Below, piece by piece: positions 1 to 16,220 of a stretch of 64,000 bases of DNA. Position 1 is the stretch's first letter, and each line of letters starts with the position of its first letter. The DNA is taken from positions 9,093,989-9,157,988 of the forward strand of contig OZ020518.1 of the NCBI GenBank assembly GCA_963971425.1, given 5' to 3'. The translations under genes and the position numbers were made by a program. This DNA comes from Bryoerythrophyllum caledonicum (taxonomy: Eukaryota; Streptophyta; Bryopsida; Pottiales; Pottiaceae). The notes under the pieces are model-generated. The model did no database searches. It was not told where the DNA came from and was given only the letters and a program-made list of their open reading frames with translations.

Positions 1-4461
<4,461 letters not shown>

Positions 4462-4470
4462 ACAGCAAGC

Positions 4471-4482
4471 CTACAGAAGCAT
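4471..4482 (-). promoter_or_regulatory. Possible 3-codon upstream ORF of the kinesin-13 leader
   Basis: On the minus strand ATG CTT CTG TAG ends 9 bases before the kinesin start codon. If the transcript includes it, ribosomes would have to reinitiate or scan past. The bases around its TAG (TTCTGTAG) also resemble a 3' splice acceptor, so this stretch may instead be the end of a 5'-UTR intron. The sequence cannot separate the two. Confidence 0.3.
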
Positions 4483-5330
4483 GCCTCCAGGGTTGTTACT
4501 GATTCACGCGCCCGCATCTACCCCGGCCTCCACAGATCGACCCGCCTAAGCGAGAATGCAGGGATTGCGCCATTCCACGATCCCCGTACTCCCACAACCC
4601 TACCAAGCCCCGAGATCTCACGTCTCCTCTCTCTCGCTCTCACAAATTCGTTCCGCACACACAACAACACAACGGCGAAGAGAGGGCCCGATCTCCAAGC
4701 AGGCCGCCAAATCCACACTTGCAATAACCTAGAAAATCCGATCCACCCGTAATGTCAACAATGGGCATCCCAAACTCGCCCTCCCTCCCTCCCTCACGGA
4801 GATTCACCGCGACGCCGGTTCAAATTCGAAAAAACAATCGAAAAAACAGGAAACAAAAAAACGGCATTCACGATTCAGATCAATCCGGAGGGAGAGGGAG
4901 AGGAGGAGAGGCGCGGAGCGAGCGGCGTGGCATGAGAGGGAGGAGAGGCACCTGGTGCGGCAGCGGGGACGAGGAGAGGGGCGCAATGAGGCGGAGCAGG
5001 AGCAGAGAGGCGATGATCATGCATTACTGCACGGGTGGCGAGAGATCGAACCGAAGAGAGAGGCGCCTGCATCGCTGCCCTTGAGGCTTCGGCTCCAGGC
5101 GCGCCTGCCCGGGCGCCTCCGGGAGCACGGGCCCGGGCCCGGGGACCTGTGCCCGTGCGAGGACGCGGGTTGGCGAGCCATTCGAACCGGAAATGGAGCC
5201 GGTTCCAGGTGAGTCCCGGGGGAATGTCCCTCCCAAGGGGATGGATGGGCTCCCCTGTCCAAAGTCCGTTCCCACAGCCCCTCAACCCTATACCCTAAAC
5301 TCCAACTCCGGACCCTTGAATCCTAATTCA
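4483..5330. promoter_or_regulatory. GC/CpG-rich 5' flank of the kinesin-13 gene
   Basis: A GC-rich block (strongest about 4880-5260) stands out from the AT-rich surroundings, with many CG dinucleotides, a CCCT-type run near 4785 and GA-rich tracts. Open frames here on both strands look like by-products of base composition; none has a recognisable domain. Position directly upstream of the kinesin suggests the promoter and 5' UTR. The transcription start is not identifiable by eye. Confidence 0.5.
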
Positions 5331-6779
5331 TAAACTGTAAGGTGAAGTGACCCACTACTGTTCTTTCAAACCTTTAAGGATGACATACCCACAGGTGGTC
5401 ATTTTTAAAGTAATTTGCAAATAGCATGTCTGCGAGTTCACCATTACATGATTCACAAACTCGGATAATTTGTGTGGATCTATGCACTTTTGACAAATGT
5501 GGTGAGTATGTGAGCCGGAGTCTCACTGGAAAATTACAATGATTTCCCTGAAGTGGGGTCACAATGAAATGTACCCTTCATGCAGATGTTCAACATGATC
5601 TATTACACTCGTGAGCTCATAGGCCTTGTAGGGTTAAGTTATATGGGGTCTATAATTGCATTGTATGTCAAAGGAAAAGTATGCCAAAAGATGAAGGAAT
5701 AAGTATGAAGTTCAATGAGCAATTTTTCAAATTTACTTCCAAAGGTGCCGAGTTGATACAAAATTTGGAAGCCCAAAATCCATTGGATCCCAAGACTGCA
5801 TTGTAGAGTATGTGGTACTTGTCATGAGTAGATTGCATTTTGTGCCCCCTTTTGCCAAATGCTAGGAACTAAGAGTTACTAAAAGAAAGAAGGCATGCCA
5901 TGCACGACCAACACATGCATGACCTAAAACCACAAACTGTAGAGCAAGGCCATCAATGACGAGCTCAAGCAAGGTGGAGGAGCCCAAAACTGCACACCTT
6001 CATTACCTAATGCCACCACAGGATATTTCCAACTACAACTTTTAGAAATTAATGTTGATTGATTCTTGTCAAACTTCACCATCTCATGCATAGTCTACAA
6101 AATCATTTGGGCTAAGGGTACAAATTTGGGTCGTTCTACTTTAACCCTAATCTAGCAACAGACACCTCTTTGAGAATATATTTTGTGAGGTGATTGAAGA
6201 GAGAGATGACCCCATCCATCCTCTTGGGAGGCATCAATGGGGTCATGCACCCCTAGCCGTTCAAGGTTCATTTGAAGGTTTTTTAACCATTGAAGTTGCA
6301 AGGATGGAGACTTGCAACTTCACCGTTTTAACACAATAAGAAATAAGTTACATAGAAGAGTTGTTCTATCCATGGATAAGATAGGCTCTAGCCTCATCTA
6401 TCATTCTTTAAGTGGCTCTTTGAAGCAATTTCCTCTTACCATCTTAAAAATGGCAAAGTGGTGAAAGTCCCCAAACTTACGACTTCTATGTGAAAAAAAA
6501 CCTTGAAAGGTGAAGCAGTGAAAAGGCTCCATTTTTGCTTGGAACACCTCTAATGGCTTCAAATAAGAGTCTCTTAAATTATGCGGAGTTTGAAAGAGAT
6601 GTTATCTCTTTTCATATTATATTGTTATTTGTTTTCTCTAAATCATTATCAAAGGTGATAGTGGAGCATTGTTAGTCATATATGAAATGTTTTTGCAGCA
6701 TAACGATCATATGGGACATGACCGTTATAGTTTGGATAGAATATTATATTCAAAGGACCATAAAATACTTCTACATTTA
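5331..6779. other. AT-rich non-coding stretch
   Basis: No open frame with recognisable protein content, no clear repeat ends and no RNA gene signature seen. Short frames are interrupted everywhere. Confidence 0.5.
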
Positions 6780-7195
6780 ATAATAATCTAGTATGATAAA
6801 TTGACATCATTTGCCTTAAGAGAAACAATATTTGTATACATAGGTAGGTTTTGAACCTTTGCTCTTTGCACAATATTTTTGAATATGCTACACCCTTCTT
6901 CTATCTTTTGAAAAATGGTGTACAAAGAACCAATAGCATGTACACTATGATGGTATAAAATTAAGACTCTTGGTACTGCAAAATATTTGCACCAATTTAA
7001 GTCAAGTTTGTTAACTTCTAAACGTAAAGAAACAAAATGACCTTGTTCTTCACTTGAAACATTGTATTCTTCCAACGTGTGCACTTAGAATTTATAAAAT
7101 TTGTAAGCATGTTCATTTATCAGTCTTAATCAAAATCATGCAATTTGAATTTGAAACTAAAGTTTTGTTTCCCTTTTCCTCCATATACACTAGAG
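6780..7195 (+). repeat. R1 dispersed repeat, copy A (partial, diverged)
   Basis: Carries the R1 landmarks in order: a GCTACACC box (about 6888), a GTGTACAA box about 30 bases later, then a block ending in AATCAAAATCATGCAATT. Same order as copies near 11.7, 12.8, 19.9 and 41.1 kb. No coding capacity seen. Confidence 0.6.
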
Positions 7196-8530
7196 AAAGC
7201 CAATTGAAGTATTCTTTTGGTATGAAACACTGAAGAAACTTTAGGGATGAACAAAAATTTCATCCACTAGCTATTGAGATCCAAATCCAAATCACTCATT
7301 GGCAATCAATGCCAAATCCAACATTATAGAATATGCTATTATAGATTTACGTCTTGAATCAAGCATTTTTCATTTTCAGTTTAACATGTGTCATCTCATG
7401 GTTTTGATTCATTCTCAACTATTATTCTCCCACAAATTACGCACCTTCTGGCTCAATTACACATCTTCACCTCACAGAAAAAGTGGTTTTAAATCTCCAA
7501 ACTCTATTTTTGAGGCCAACATGATGTGCCAGCAACAAGGTATGCCTAATGGAAGTTACATACATGCACACACAATTCCTTGCGTATGATTCAAGTTCAC
7601 CCCCTTGGCTCATTCCTAAAACTTATGACTGTTTAGAAAAGCATGATATGCTCCTATGAGTTAGTGCCTTGGAGGCCATGATTTTAGAGACTTTGTCAAA
7701 TCAGCCACTCATTCTGGTTTGAATCCTTCCTTAAAACTAGGACTGATTTAAAAAAAATACAGTCTGGTTTGGAATATCTTTTGATAAAGGCACCAACCAA
7801 GGAATGTTTAGTTATAACACTGTAGTGGTAACATTAGGTACACAATGACATGCTTGTCAGGGCTGATGCCTACTTGAGCCGTTGTTGAATAACTGTGTCA
7901 GATAGACTGACCTTGTTTGAATATATAAAGTTCTTACCGTTTGTGTGCCGCTTGTCACATATGTAGGCAAAATGTCGATCATGGCAGCTTATCATTGGAA
8001 AGGGAAAAGTATCCCCTGTATAATGACAACTGAGCAACTCCTCTCATGAGAGTGAATCCTCTTAAACCCAAAGTCCCAAGGTGGGTGAAATCTCAAGGAG
8101 CAACTATGATTGCAACATATGCTCTTTAATTTTTTATATTCATACGAGAGGTAGTAACTTTGTGGGAGTGTAATTCTTTTATCTCTCCACCTAAAAGATA
8201 TAAAGTTGTGCTACCTTCAATGACTTTTTGGTTGACTCTTGGCTATTCCAATATTCTCGTGACATTCCTTCAACTCATGTGAGATTTTCTAGGTAAGTTA
8301 TCCATTGTAATTTTCCATAGAAATTTACAATTTTCTAATTTAAATAGATAAAACTTCATAAATTTCAATCCCGGAGAGTCAGTTATTTCTCACTTCTTTG
8401 GAGAGAGGTACAAACCATTAAAAAATTTGCCTCTCTCACCACAAAATCCAGGGGACCCTTCAACATTATCCACTAGGCGTATTTCTAGGCCTTTTGAGGA
8501 CCTCAAATCCTTAGGACACTCTTTTTTTTC
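7196..8530. other. AT-rich non-coding stretch
   Basis: The longest frame (7299-7589, + strand) has no motif, and I regard it as chance. Nothing else recognised. Confidence 0.45.
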
Positions 8531-8538
8531 TTCTCGTG

Positions 8539-9531
8539 GTGTAAACCCAAGTCATCCCGGGACGAGTTGATGGAGCCAATCACAGATTTTAGAGGTGCAT
8601 GGGACGAGTTCTGGGTCCGTAGTGTAAACCGCCCCTAATTAGACCCAGTCACAAAGATTCCTTTTCAATTAATATCTCTCCCTCACTTGGTGGCAGTCTT
8701 TAACGCAAGGAGGCCCACAGCCAGAGATGACCATGCTTCTGAATATCCAAGTGATTGCTTGTAAGTCAAGCTCTTTATCGGACCCCCAACACTCACCATT
8801 CAATGCTAACATGTTGCAAGCATGGGAGGTTTTTCAAGAGTTTGGGCCAACAGTTACATCAGTTGGGGAAAAGGGTAAAAAAGGAGGCATGTAGGTGATG
8901 GCTGATGTTGTTGGCACATGAGAATTTTCAGAAATTTTGGGCCTACGATTTGAATGTTTGAATTATCAAAAAGGTGTTTGGGTGGGGGCAGATATAGTAT
9001 GCATGTGGGAGAATTGTGAAGAACGGTGGGCCTACAATAACATCAGATGGAAATGGCAATTACGCGGGATGGGAAGGCGAAAGTGGACAAGTAGCATACA
9101 TGATCATGGAGGAAGCAATCAGCCAAGTGAGAATATGGGACAATTGGATGCAGAAGGCTCAGTTCGGGTCTTTGAGTAAAAATCATTTGCTTGTCGGTTG
9201 ATGTGGTGTCCAGACACATAATTGGTACTACCGTTTTGCAACAACAGCCATATAATGTGTGTGTGTGTTTTTGCACTGTTCATGTTTCTGACCATGCCTG
9301 TGTAAAGTTTTGACCTTGAGTGATGACTCCTCATCCTCCTGCCACAAGTTTGTTTTGATTTGAATTTGAGCCCTTGATTGTAGGAGATCATGTGGTGGGA
9401 TTGAAGGCAGTTGTGTGGAGGAGCAATAAGGCCTGTTTACACCAAAGAAGTTTGGGTTGGAGCCTGAAGAGGTGGAGGGTTTTGATTGGAAGGTAGCCAT
9501 GGTACTTTGCTTTTGAGTTTACACCAAATCA
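8539..9531. repeat. Candidate short TIR element (MITE/hAT-like), uncertain
   Basis: A TGGTGTAAAC motif at about 8539 faces its reverse complement GTTTACACCA at about 9522, with similar flanking bases (about 14 of 15 matching). Further copies of the motif occur at about 8626 (+) and 9438 (reverse). The interior has no transposase. No clear target-site duplication was found, so the ends are tentative. A GT microsatellite lies at about 9257-9272. Confidence 0.25.
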
Positions 9532-9875
9532 AACTTGGGTTGTAGACTAAATTTTTTTCAGTGGATGAAAATTCTTGCTGGAATCCTACATGGGTGAAGT
9601 GGATAGTGACTTCTTAGACCTAGGGGTAGTATTTGTTTGGAAGGTCTTGGATGTACCCAATCTTAAAGTCCAGGAGGAAATTCACAGAGACTTTTTTCAG
9701 CCTATCATATATACTTATTTATTGCATGTTTTTGGATTGTTATTGGCCTGAATTTTTTAGGAATTTTTTCCTATTCACACTATTACCCATAGGTGGAAGT
9801 TACCGTTTACTACTCATCGGTGGAAAGTGTGACGTCTCATTTTATGGAGCCTAAAACATTTTAAAAAATTGGAGT

Positions 9876-10253
9876 TTGCAATTGTTGATTGAAAAGGAGA
9901 TTGCTCATTTCTGCATCTCTTTGAATTGCTTGTGTATCGTGGTTGTTGTGTTATTCTCAAATTTTATTGATTGTGTTGTGCAATGGAAGGAGGGTATTCT
10001 AAAGAAGTTGAGTGAAGTGAGCCTCAGATTTGTAGCCAGATTTGTACCTAAGAAGCAAGGTAGAGGTCCAACAAAGGCTAAAGGAGGGGAGAACGGAGTG
10101 AAGAAGAGCAAGAAATTTGAAGAGAAGGCATATTGTGAAGAAGGTGAGAAGGATGACAATGATGAGAACTTATACTGGAAAGATGACGAAGTAGAGACAT
10201 TGATTGTTGTGCTGAAATGCATGTCATTAATAGATTACAACTTCAATATCTAG
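9876..10253 (+). CDS. Hypothetical Lys/Glu-rich ORF, possibly transposon-derived
   Basis: About 125 codons are open. The C-terminal half is strongly charged (KKQGRGPTKAKGGENG, then an acidic run) and includes WKDDEVETLI, loosely like the start of a Myb/SANT-type trihelix found in PIF/Harbinger and similar elements. The N-terminal part is hydrophobic and may be intronic or chance. No upstream promoter or neighbouring exon is convincing. I do not recognise the protein. Confidence 0.25.
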   Translation: MQLLIEKEIAHFCISLNCLCIVVVVLFSNFIDCVVQWKEGILKKLSEVSLRFVARFVPKKQGRGPTKAKGGENGVKKSKKFEEKAYCEEGEKDDNDENLYWKDDEVETLIVVLKCMSLIDYNFNI

Positions 10254-10264
10254 GTGTATTGATG

Positions 10265-10500
10265 ATTTTTTTACTTAGCCCAAAATGTTTGTCCAAAAAT
10301 GAGGTGCCTTTCGGTGCCTTCTTCTGACAGGTTGAAAAGGGCCAATTGAGCGCCACTTTCTGCCCCATCAAATCTACAGACTAACCGTAGCTTGGGCAAA
10401 AACATGCCACCATTCGGGTTTGAACTAGCGACCTCGTGTTTACAAGGCACCTTAGATTCATCCACCTACATCAATGCTCTTCCCACATTCCCGTGCAAAT
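10265..10500 (-). repeat. tRNA-derived SINE (SINE-a)
   Basis: Read on the minus strand, a tRNA-like head contains an AGAGC D-arm end, an AGGTC variable region and the B-box GTTCAAACC (about 10418-10426). It is followed by a non-tRNA body and a short A-run at about 10267-10273. That order (tRNA head, body, A-tail) is the SINE pattern. The anticodon stem does not fold properly, so this is not a working tRNA gene. Frames across this region are incidental. Confidence 0.5.
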
Positions 10501-11149
10501 TCAACTCATCAATTCTATTCTAATTTGATTTTTCAGTGTGGTTGAATGTGCTGGAATGTTAATTCCATTGCCACCAAGAGGCCTTTAGAGTGTCATTTTC
10601 ATATTTTTCACCTTTCAAATGTCCATGAAGTATACATGTCCTTAAATGATTATTCTCAAAATGTAGTGAATGTAAATTTGAAAGGTCAAAATGCATGGTT
10701 AAAGGTTGAAGCTTGTATGGCAGCATCAATTTGAGGATGTTCTCGAATTCCTATAACTTGCAAGAAGAAATAGAGAGGTATTCTCAGTCAATACATGAAT
10801 AATAAGCGACATGATGAGGTTTTAGGCAATGACTGCCATGAGCACTCTAAATGGTTTGAATAAATGGATTTGTGGGAATGGAACAAGAGCAATATCACCA
10901 AAGATCATCCAATATCACTCAATATCACCAAAGCTTATTCAAAGAGGTGGAAAAAAAAACATTGCCGATTATTGGTATAATCTCTAAATATCATTATGAA
11001 TAGTAATTATGTATTAGGAAAATTTTACTATTGTATAGGAATTACTTAACAATATTTACTGCTCGATATTTCTACTAATTGCTTGCGTCCTAGTTTCGAA
11101 CTTGGAACTTAATCTTTAAGAGTCCATTCGACCGCGGGGGGCGTTATTT
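10501..11149. other. AT-rich non-coding stretch
   Basis: No supported gene. A short local duplication of the phrase AATATCAC occurs near 10,890-10,930. Confidence 0.4.
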
Positions 11150-12010
11150 ATTTTGAGCTCCCGTTATTAGGTACCTAATATTAGGAAAATATATTTTTCC
11201 TTCTAAAATTATACATTAGATTGTCCCTCACAAGAGCTTTACGGAGGGGTTATTATTCATTTTCTTGGATTTACGGTTTGAAAGTTAGTAGCGTTGAAGT
11301 TGAAAATGGGGACTTCCAGTAGCGCAAGAGGTGGTGCTAAAATTATCTATTGACATTGAGATTTCTCGTACCCATATAGAATATCTTCTCCCTTGAAGAT
11401 ATCTCAAAAAAATTCTTGTCTTTAGTGAAAATGGAATATTTAAACCAAAGTCTAACATTTTCACACATCTGAGGCAAGGAGGGAAGAAAAACTTTATCTT
11501 TTCTACATAAAACATTGAGATCTACATATTTTTCGCTTTTTATTTACTACAACAATATGTGGTGAAAACCTTCCTTTGAACCATTTGGATTTTCATTCTA
11601 AAGCACATTGATTTGAGAAGATTTTTTTTTTGGAAAATGGCAATTTCTTAACCTCTACTCCTTACAAAATTGCGTTGAATATGGTTAATCCACACCTCTT
11701 TTCTACCTCTAGAAATTGGTGTACAAGGAAATAACATTGCGATTAACACAATGGTAATAAGTTTAGACCTTGTGTGGTGGAAAAATAAAACACCAATTGA
11801 AGTCAAAGTCTACTAATCCATTAAATGCAAGGAAGAAAACCAACGCTTATGTTTACTTCCAACCCTACAATCTTTCAATCCGTGTAAACTAAGTTTAAGG
11901 AATTTTGTGAAGGCATTATTAAACAAGTCTTAATTAAGATCATACAATTAAGTTTGGAAAGTAAAAGCATTTCTTTCCCTTTTTACTCATTGTACTAGAA
12001 CAAGCAGTTC
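11150..12010 (+). repeat. R1 dispersed repeat, copy B (fullest copy)
   Basis: Longest uninterrupted R1 copy. Landmarks in order: ATTGTCCCT, CTTGGATTTACGGTT, a CTATTGACATTGAGATTT box, a CAAAGTC..ACATTTTCACAC box, a TTGGATTTTCATTCTAAAGC box, then CTAGAAATTGGTGTACAAGG and a terminal TTAATTAAGATCATA segment. All frames are short, so R1 looks non-coding or very old. Confidence 0.65.
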
Positions 12011-12359
12011 AGAAGCCTCAATGGAATAAAAATGCCTTGGGGTCTGAGAGGTCCATACAATTTTTTTTTTAATGAAAATGAAATACATGCAATTATGGAC
12101 AATATTGTTTCATGTCGGTCATTCACGATGTCCATGTTATTCATTCTATGAAAAATTATCAATTGCATTCCGTCCGATGTTGATTTCCATCAATGAAGGT
12201 TGTATATATGTTAAAGATGATGTTTTACAATTCAAAATAGGCAATAGAAATAAGGTTTGGCTACATTTCAAATTGTGCATATTTTGAAGGCTCTTTAATA
12301 GATTTTGATCAAAATAAAGTGTAATGGCTTAGTCTACTTTGACATTTTATACTTTGACA

Positions 12360-13165
12360 TTATATCTTCCACACCAATAAATCACCTCCACTTCAAACTT
12401 TATAGTATTTTGTAGTACATTATGTACTACAACTTGCATTTTAACACATTTTAAATTTGCCCATTTATGCTCATCGTATGATTTTTTGAATGAGAGTGAT
12501 TTGAAATTGTTCACAATTTTGTTGGTCACCGTATATAGAATCTTACCAATACTATAGATGTCCAAAAAAAAATTGTTGTCATTATTGAAAAATAGCACAT
12601 CAATCCAAGTCAAACATTTTTACACATTGACGGGCAAGGTACCCATAAGAACCATCTTCTTCTCCACATAAAACTTAGAGATCTTCTTATTTTTAAAATT
12701 ATATTTTTTTATACTACAATGTATGGTGTGACCCTTCTTATTGATCGATTGGATTTTCATCCTAAAACATTCTTAGCTCTCAAAACAAATTAAAGTTGAA
12801 CTGGCAATTTTGGAACCTCCACTCCTTCCAAAATTGTTTTGAATGTGCTACCCCCCCTTTTCTACATTTACAAATTGGTGTACAAGGACATAACATTATA
12901 ATTAATATGAAGGTAATAATCATAGACCTGTTGTAGTGCAAAAATTAAAGACCTAGTGAAGACAATGTCTGCTATTCTACAAAACGCATGGATGAAAATG
13001 AACCCTTTTCTCTATTTCAAAGCTTATGATCTTTCAAGTTGTGTGGTCAAAGTTTGGGATATCTTGTGAGAACATCACTAAGTAGTTCTTAATTAAAATC
13101 CTACGGCTAAGTTTGGAAAGAAAAAGTTATTGTTTTCCTCCTTACTCATGCCAAACAATGTAAAG
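12360..13165 (+). repeat. R1 dispersed repeat, copy C
   Basis: Second copy in tandem-like order with copy B, same orientation and landmarks. It keeps an uninterrupted GGGCAAGGTACC box (TA at 12,640-12,641) at the place where the Tc1-like element sits in copy F, so it serves as an empty-site control. Confidence 0.65.
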
Positions 13166-14926
13166 GGTAAGGCTATAAAATATACAATCATTGAAATATC
13201 ACTCTCCATGCTATAAAAATTAGAAAGCTAGAGAGTTGTCGTACCATTGAAGGTGGTACAGTAGTTGTTGAAACTAAATTTGTCTAAAAATATTTATAAT
13301 ATAAATTGATTACAAAAAACCCCAATATTTTCATAGATATCAACTCAAAGACCATGTTATTTTAGATTTTTGGATATATAAATAATGGTTCTCATAGTAG
13401 AGTTTAAAAAATAACAACAATTTCATCATATTCCAAGGAATGTAAGGTGATATGAAATTTATATAAATAGTAGAATGCATATCAAATTTATAAAATATTC
13501 CATACACCACACATAACATACCCTAGTGCAATGTGCTCATTGCCATGCATGTGCATTGTGTATGTCATTGCACCATTCTCTACCAACCAAAATTTCCTCT
13601 TTCCCATGCTACATAACTCTGGCCTCTTATCACAAACCAAAAAAAACACAAGGATTCACATTATTCTATATATATGGCCCATGTCCATTTGTGATATTTA
13701 GATGCACCTTTAGATCGAGGAGTTCTAAGTTCTCATCTCTCTAGAATTTATACTTTGGGAATTCAATAGTATTGTGACCTACATATTTATCATTTTGTAT
13801 TGGACATATTTGGTTCCAACCTCACATTAATAATCCCGTGATTTAATAAGTTCCATTTTTTTTATCAAGACCTATTAGAAAATACAATGGACAATAGAAA
13901 ATACATATCATTCAAAGCACGAGCCCAAAGCAAACTTATGAAATTTTATATGCGTTCTAAAATACATACATACACATATAGATATAGGTATATAGTTATA
14001 ATTATTGTTTGTATAAACGTTCAACGCTAGATGAAATTTATGAATGAGTGTTTTAAAAGGAACTTGTTGGATGATAGATGACTATGAACCAGAAAGAGAA
14101 CACGAAGATAAGATTAAAAAGTCGACAATTGTGTGTAAGAGACGGTTTTGATCCCGTGAAGTTGAAAAAGAGTATCCATGCACATGAGAATGCGGCCCTG
14201 TAGTCATGGTAGGAAAAGGTGACATTAATTAGTAACTGTGAGAAGAGAAAAATGTTCAAGATTTTTTTGAAATACCAGTCAATTCATATATGATGCAAAG
14301 ACTGTGAGTGTGTCAACACAGACATGGTATGAAGACTGTAAGCGTGTCCATACAGACACATGTGTGTGTATAAACAAAGTACAACATGGATGAATTTAAC
14401 ACATGGATGAAGGTCGAAGAGATTTAATAAATGAGACACCATCAGTAGTCATAGTTTGACTACCACATGAGAAGTGACACTTTTGCATGACTTTTTTTTT
14501 TATCAAACTTCATTGAACCATCCTTAATAATAAATTAGAATTCAAATATGCTTGAACTTTTGAAGTAATAGTAAATGGGTCAAATCCCATAACCAAAGTA
14601 AGTTTCACATCATTGGAATAAAAGATCCATTCATCTAATCAACTAAAGAATCTTGAATAAAGGATAAGGAATAATAATACATTAATGGACATTTGAAAAA
14701 AGGAAAGTGGATAAGTGTTCAATTATTTGGTAAATAGGCTATAAAAGTATTAAAAAAATAAATTAAAAATAAACAAATAAATAAATAAATAATAAGGCAC
14801 ATAGAGAAAAAGTAGTTAAAGGAAAAATTAAGAGAGAACATGATAACATAATGAGAGAATCTTATGTTAAAAATGGCGAGGATATAATAGTATAATTAGT
14901 GCAATTAGTAGTGATGTGGATATATA
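13166..14926. other. AT-rich non-coding stretch
   Basis: Contains two imperfect copies of an AGACTGTGAGYGTGTC-type unit (about 14,300-14,370), an AAATA-type microsatellite (about 14,760-14,795) and TA-rich tracts. No supported gene. Confidence 0.45.
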
Positions 14927-14932
14927 CTACTT
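14902..14932 (+). repeat. Direct repeat bracketing the LINE fragment, left copy
   Basis: Matches 16,190-16,220 over 31 bases with about six differences, nearly all transitions. Each copy contains an AGTAGTGA...TACTACT inverted pair. Confidence 0.45.
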
Positions 14933-15970
14933 AATCACAAAAGATCTAAGTAGCCATCTAAGTAGCCATCTAAGTAGTGGTTCTAAAAATATAATGAATA
15001 GGTATGGACTAAAGGTGTCTCCTTGTATGGTTCCTTTATGAATGGGGATAGGCTTAGTCTTTCCAAAGTGCTCACCTGTGTAGTAAGTAGATGATTGTGA
15101 GTAGATATTTCCAACTAGTACAGTTGCATCGTTTGGGTATCCAATATCAATCATTATTGCTAGTAGACGAGCGTGGTCTATAGAGCCAAAGGCGTTTTCG
15201 AAGTCAACATATAAAACATATATGTTTTGATTTGTGAATCTTGCGTCTTCTAGTGCCGCTATTATAGTTTGTATTTGTCTACAGGTACTTCTTTCTGCTC
15301 TAAATCCTTCTTGACTATCGTGTAAGATTTGAAACTTTTCACCATATGAGGATAATATTGAGGTAAGTGTACTGCTGTAGAGTTTATATATTGTGTTGGC
15401 TAATGCGATTGGTCTATGATTTGGTAGTATTGAAGGATCTCCTTTTTGGTATAGTAAAATTGTTGCACTTGTTTTCCATGAGGCTGGTATTTGTTTTTGT
15501 TTATAGCAGTGAGAGAAGAATAGAGATAGCAATTTATGAAATCTTGGGGGCATGTTTTTGAGTATTGAATTCGGTATACGGTCTGGCCCTTGGGCTTTGT
15601 TATTTACGAGGTTGCAGAGACATGTGTCGTATATGGCTATGTTGAAGTATGTATGTAATGGAATTTCAAGTTTTCCTCGTTTGTCTAAGGTAAGTCCATC
15701 TAGATCATGCCATGGATATTGGTGTATTGCACATGTGCATTTGACTGGGTGTTGTGCTTGGTAATTACATGTTGATACTGTGGGTCTATTATTATTTGTC
15801 TGTTGGTTGAATATTTCATTTGCAATGTCTTCGGGACTAGTTACAGTGTTATTGTATTGGTCAATGATACAGTCTAGTGGAGGAGATTCAGATTTTTTTA
15901 AGAACTTTCTATTTCTTTTTTTAGGGCTAGTTTCGAATAATTGTCCTTTTTTAAGATGGCTTTTTAAATA
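14927..15970 (-). pseudogene. LINE (non-LTR retrotransposon) reverse-transcriptase fragment
   Basis: One open frame of about 347 codons runs from just after a TAA at 15,971-15,973. It reads NKAQGPDRIPNSILK, then WKTSATILLYQKGDPS, NHRPIALANTIYKLYSS, SQEGFRAERSTCRQIQ, the first catalytic motif YVDFENAFGSIDH (one catalytic Asp) and KGTIQGDTFSPYLFI. These are RT fingers/palm blocks of the LINE type. The frame ends just before the expected (F/Y)xDD box, where a short ATCTAAGTAGCC repeat begins, so the second catalytic Asp pair, thumb and 3' part are absent. No endonuclease domain remains upstream. A weaker, frame-shifted continuation (16,006-16,257) may be the linker between endonuclease and RT. 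Loss of the 3' end is unusual, because LINE copies normally lose the 5' end. Confidence 0.85.
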
Positions 15971-16189
15971 TTATCTTAGGAGAATTTTGTAGTTACTTTC
16001 CGGGCTTATACATTGGCCTTTTTTGCGATTAGTGCAATGTATTTTATCCATGTGTCATGGAGTAGGTCCGGGGGAGGTGGGGCTGGGATTTGGGTATGGT
16101 GCAGGGTTAGTAATTCGTTACATATGGGATGATTACGCCATTGTACTTCAATAACATAATTGAAGGGAGTTAGAGATAGAATAGATACA

Positions 16190-16220
16190 CAATTGGTAGT
16201 GACGTGAACATACACTACTA
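16190..16220 (+). repeat. Direct repeat bracketing the LINE fragment, right copy
   Basis: Partner of 14,902-14,932; see that entry. Together they enclose the whole LINE-derived segment. Confidence 0.45.

Noticed and set aside
4752-5298. Cluster of overlapping Arg/Pro/Gly-rich ORFs on both strands
   Set aside because: Product of GC-rich composition in the kinesin 5' flank. No domain and no frame preference.
10390-10500. Functional tRNA gene on the minus strand
   Set aside because: The anticodon arm cannot fold with a 7-nt loop; a SINE body and A-run follow.
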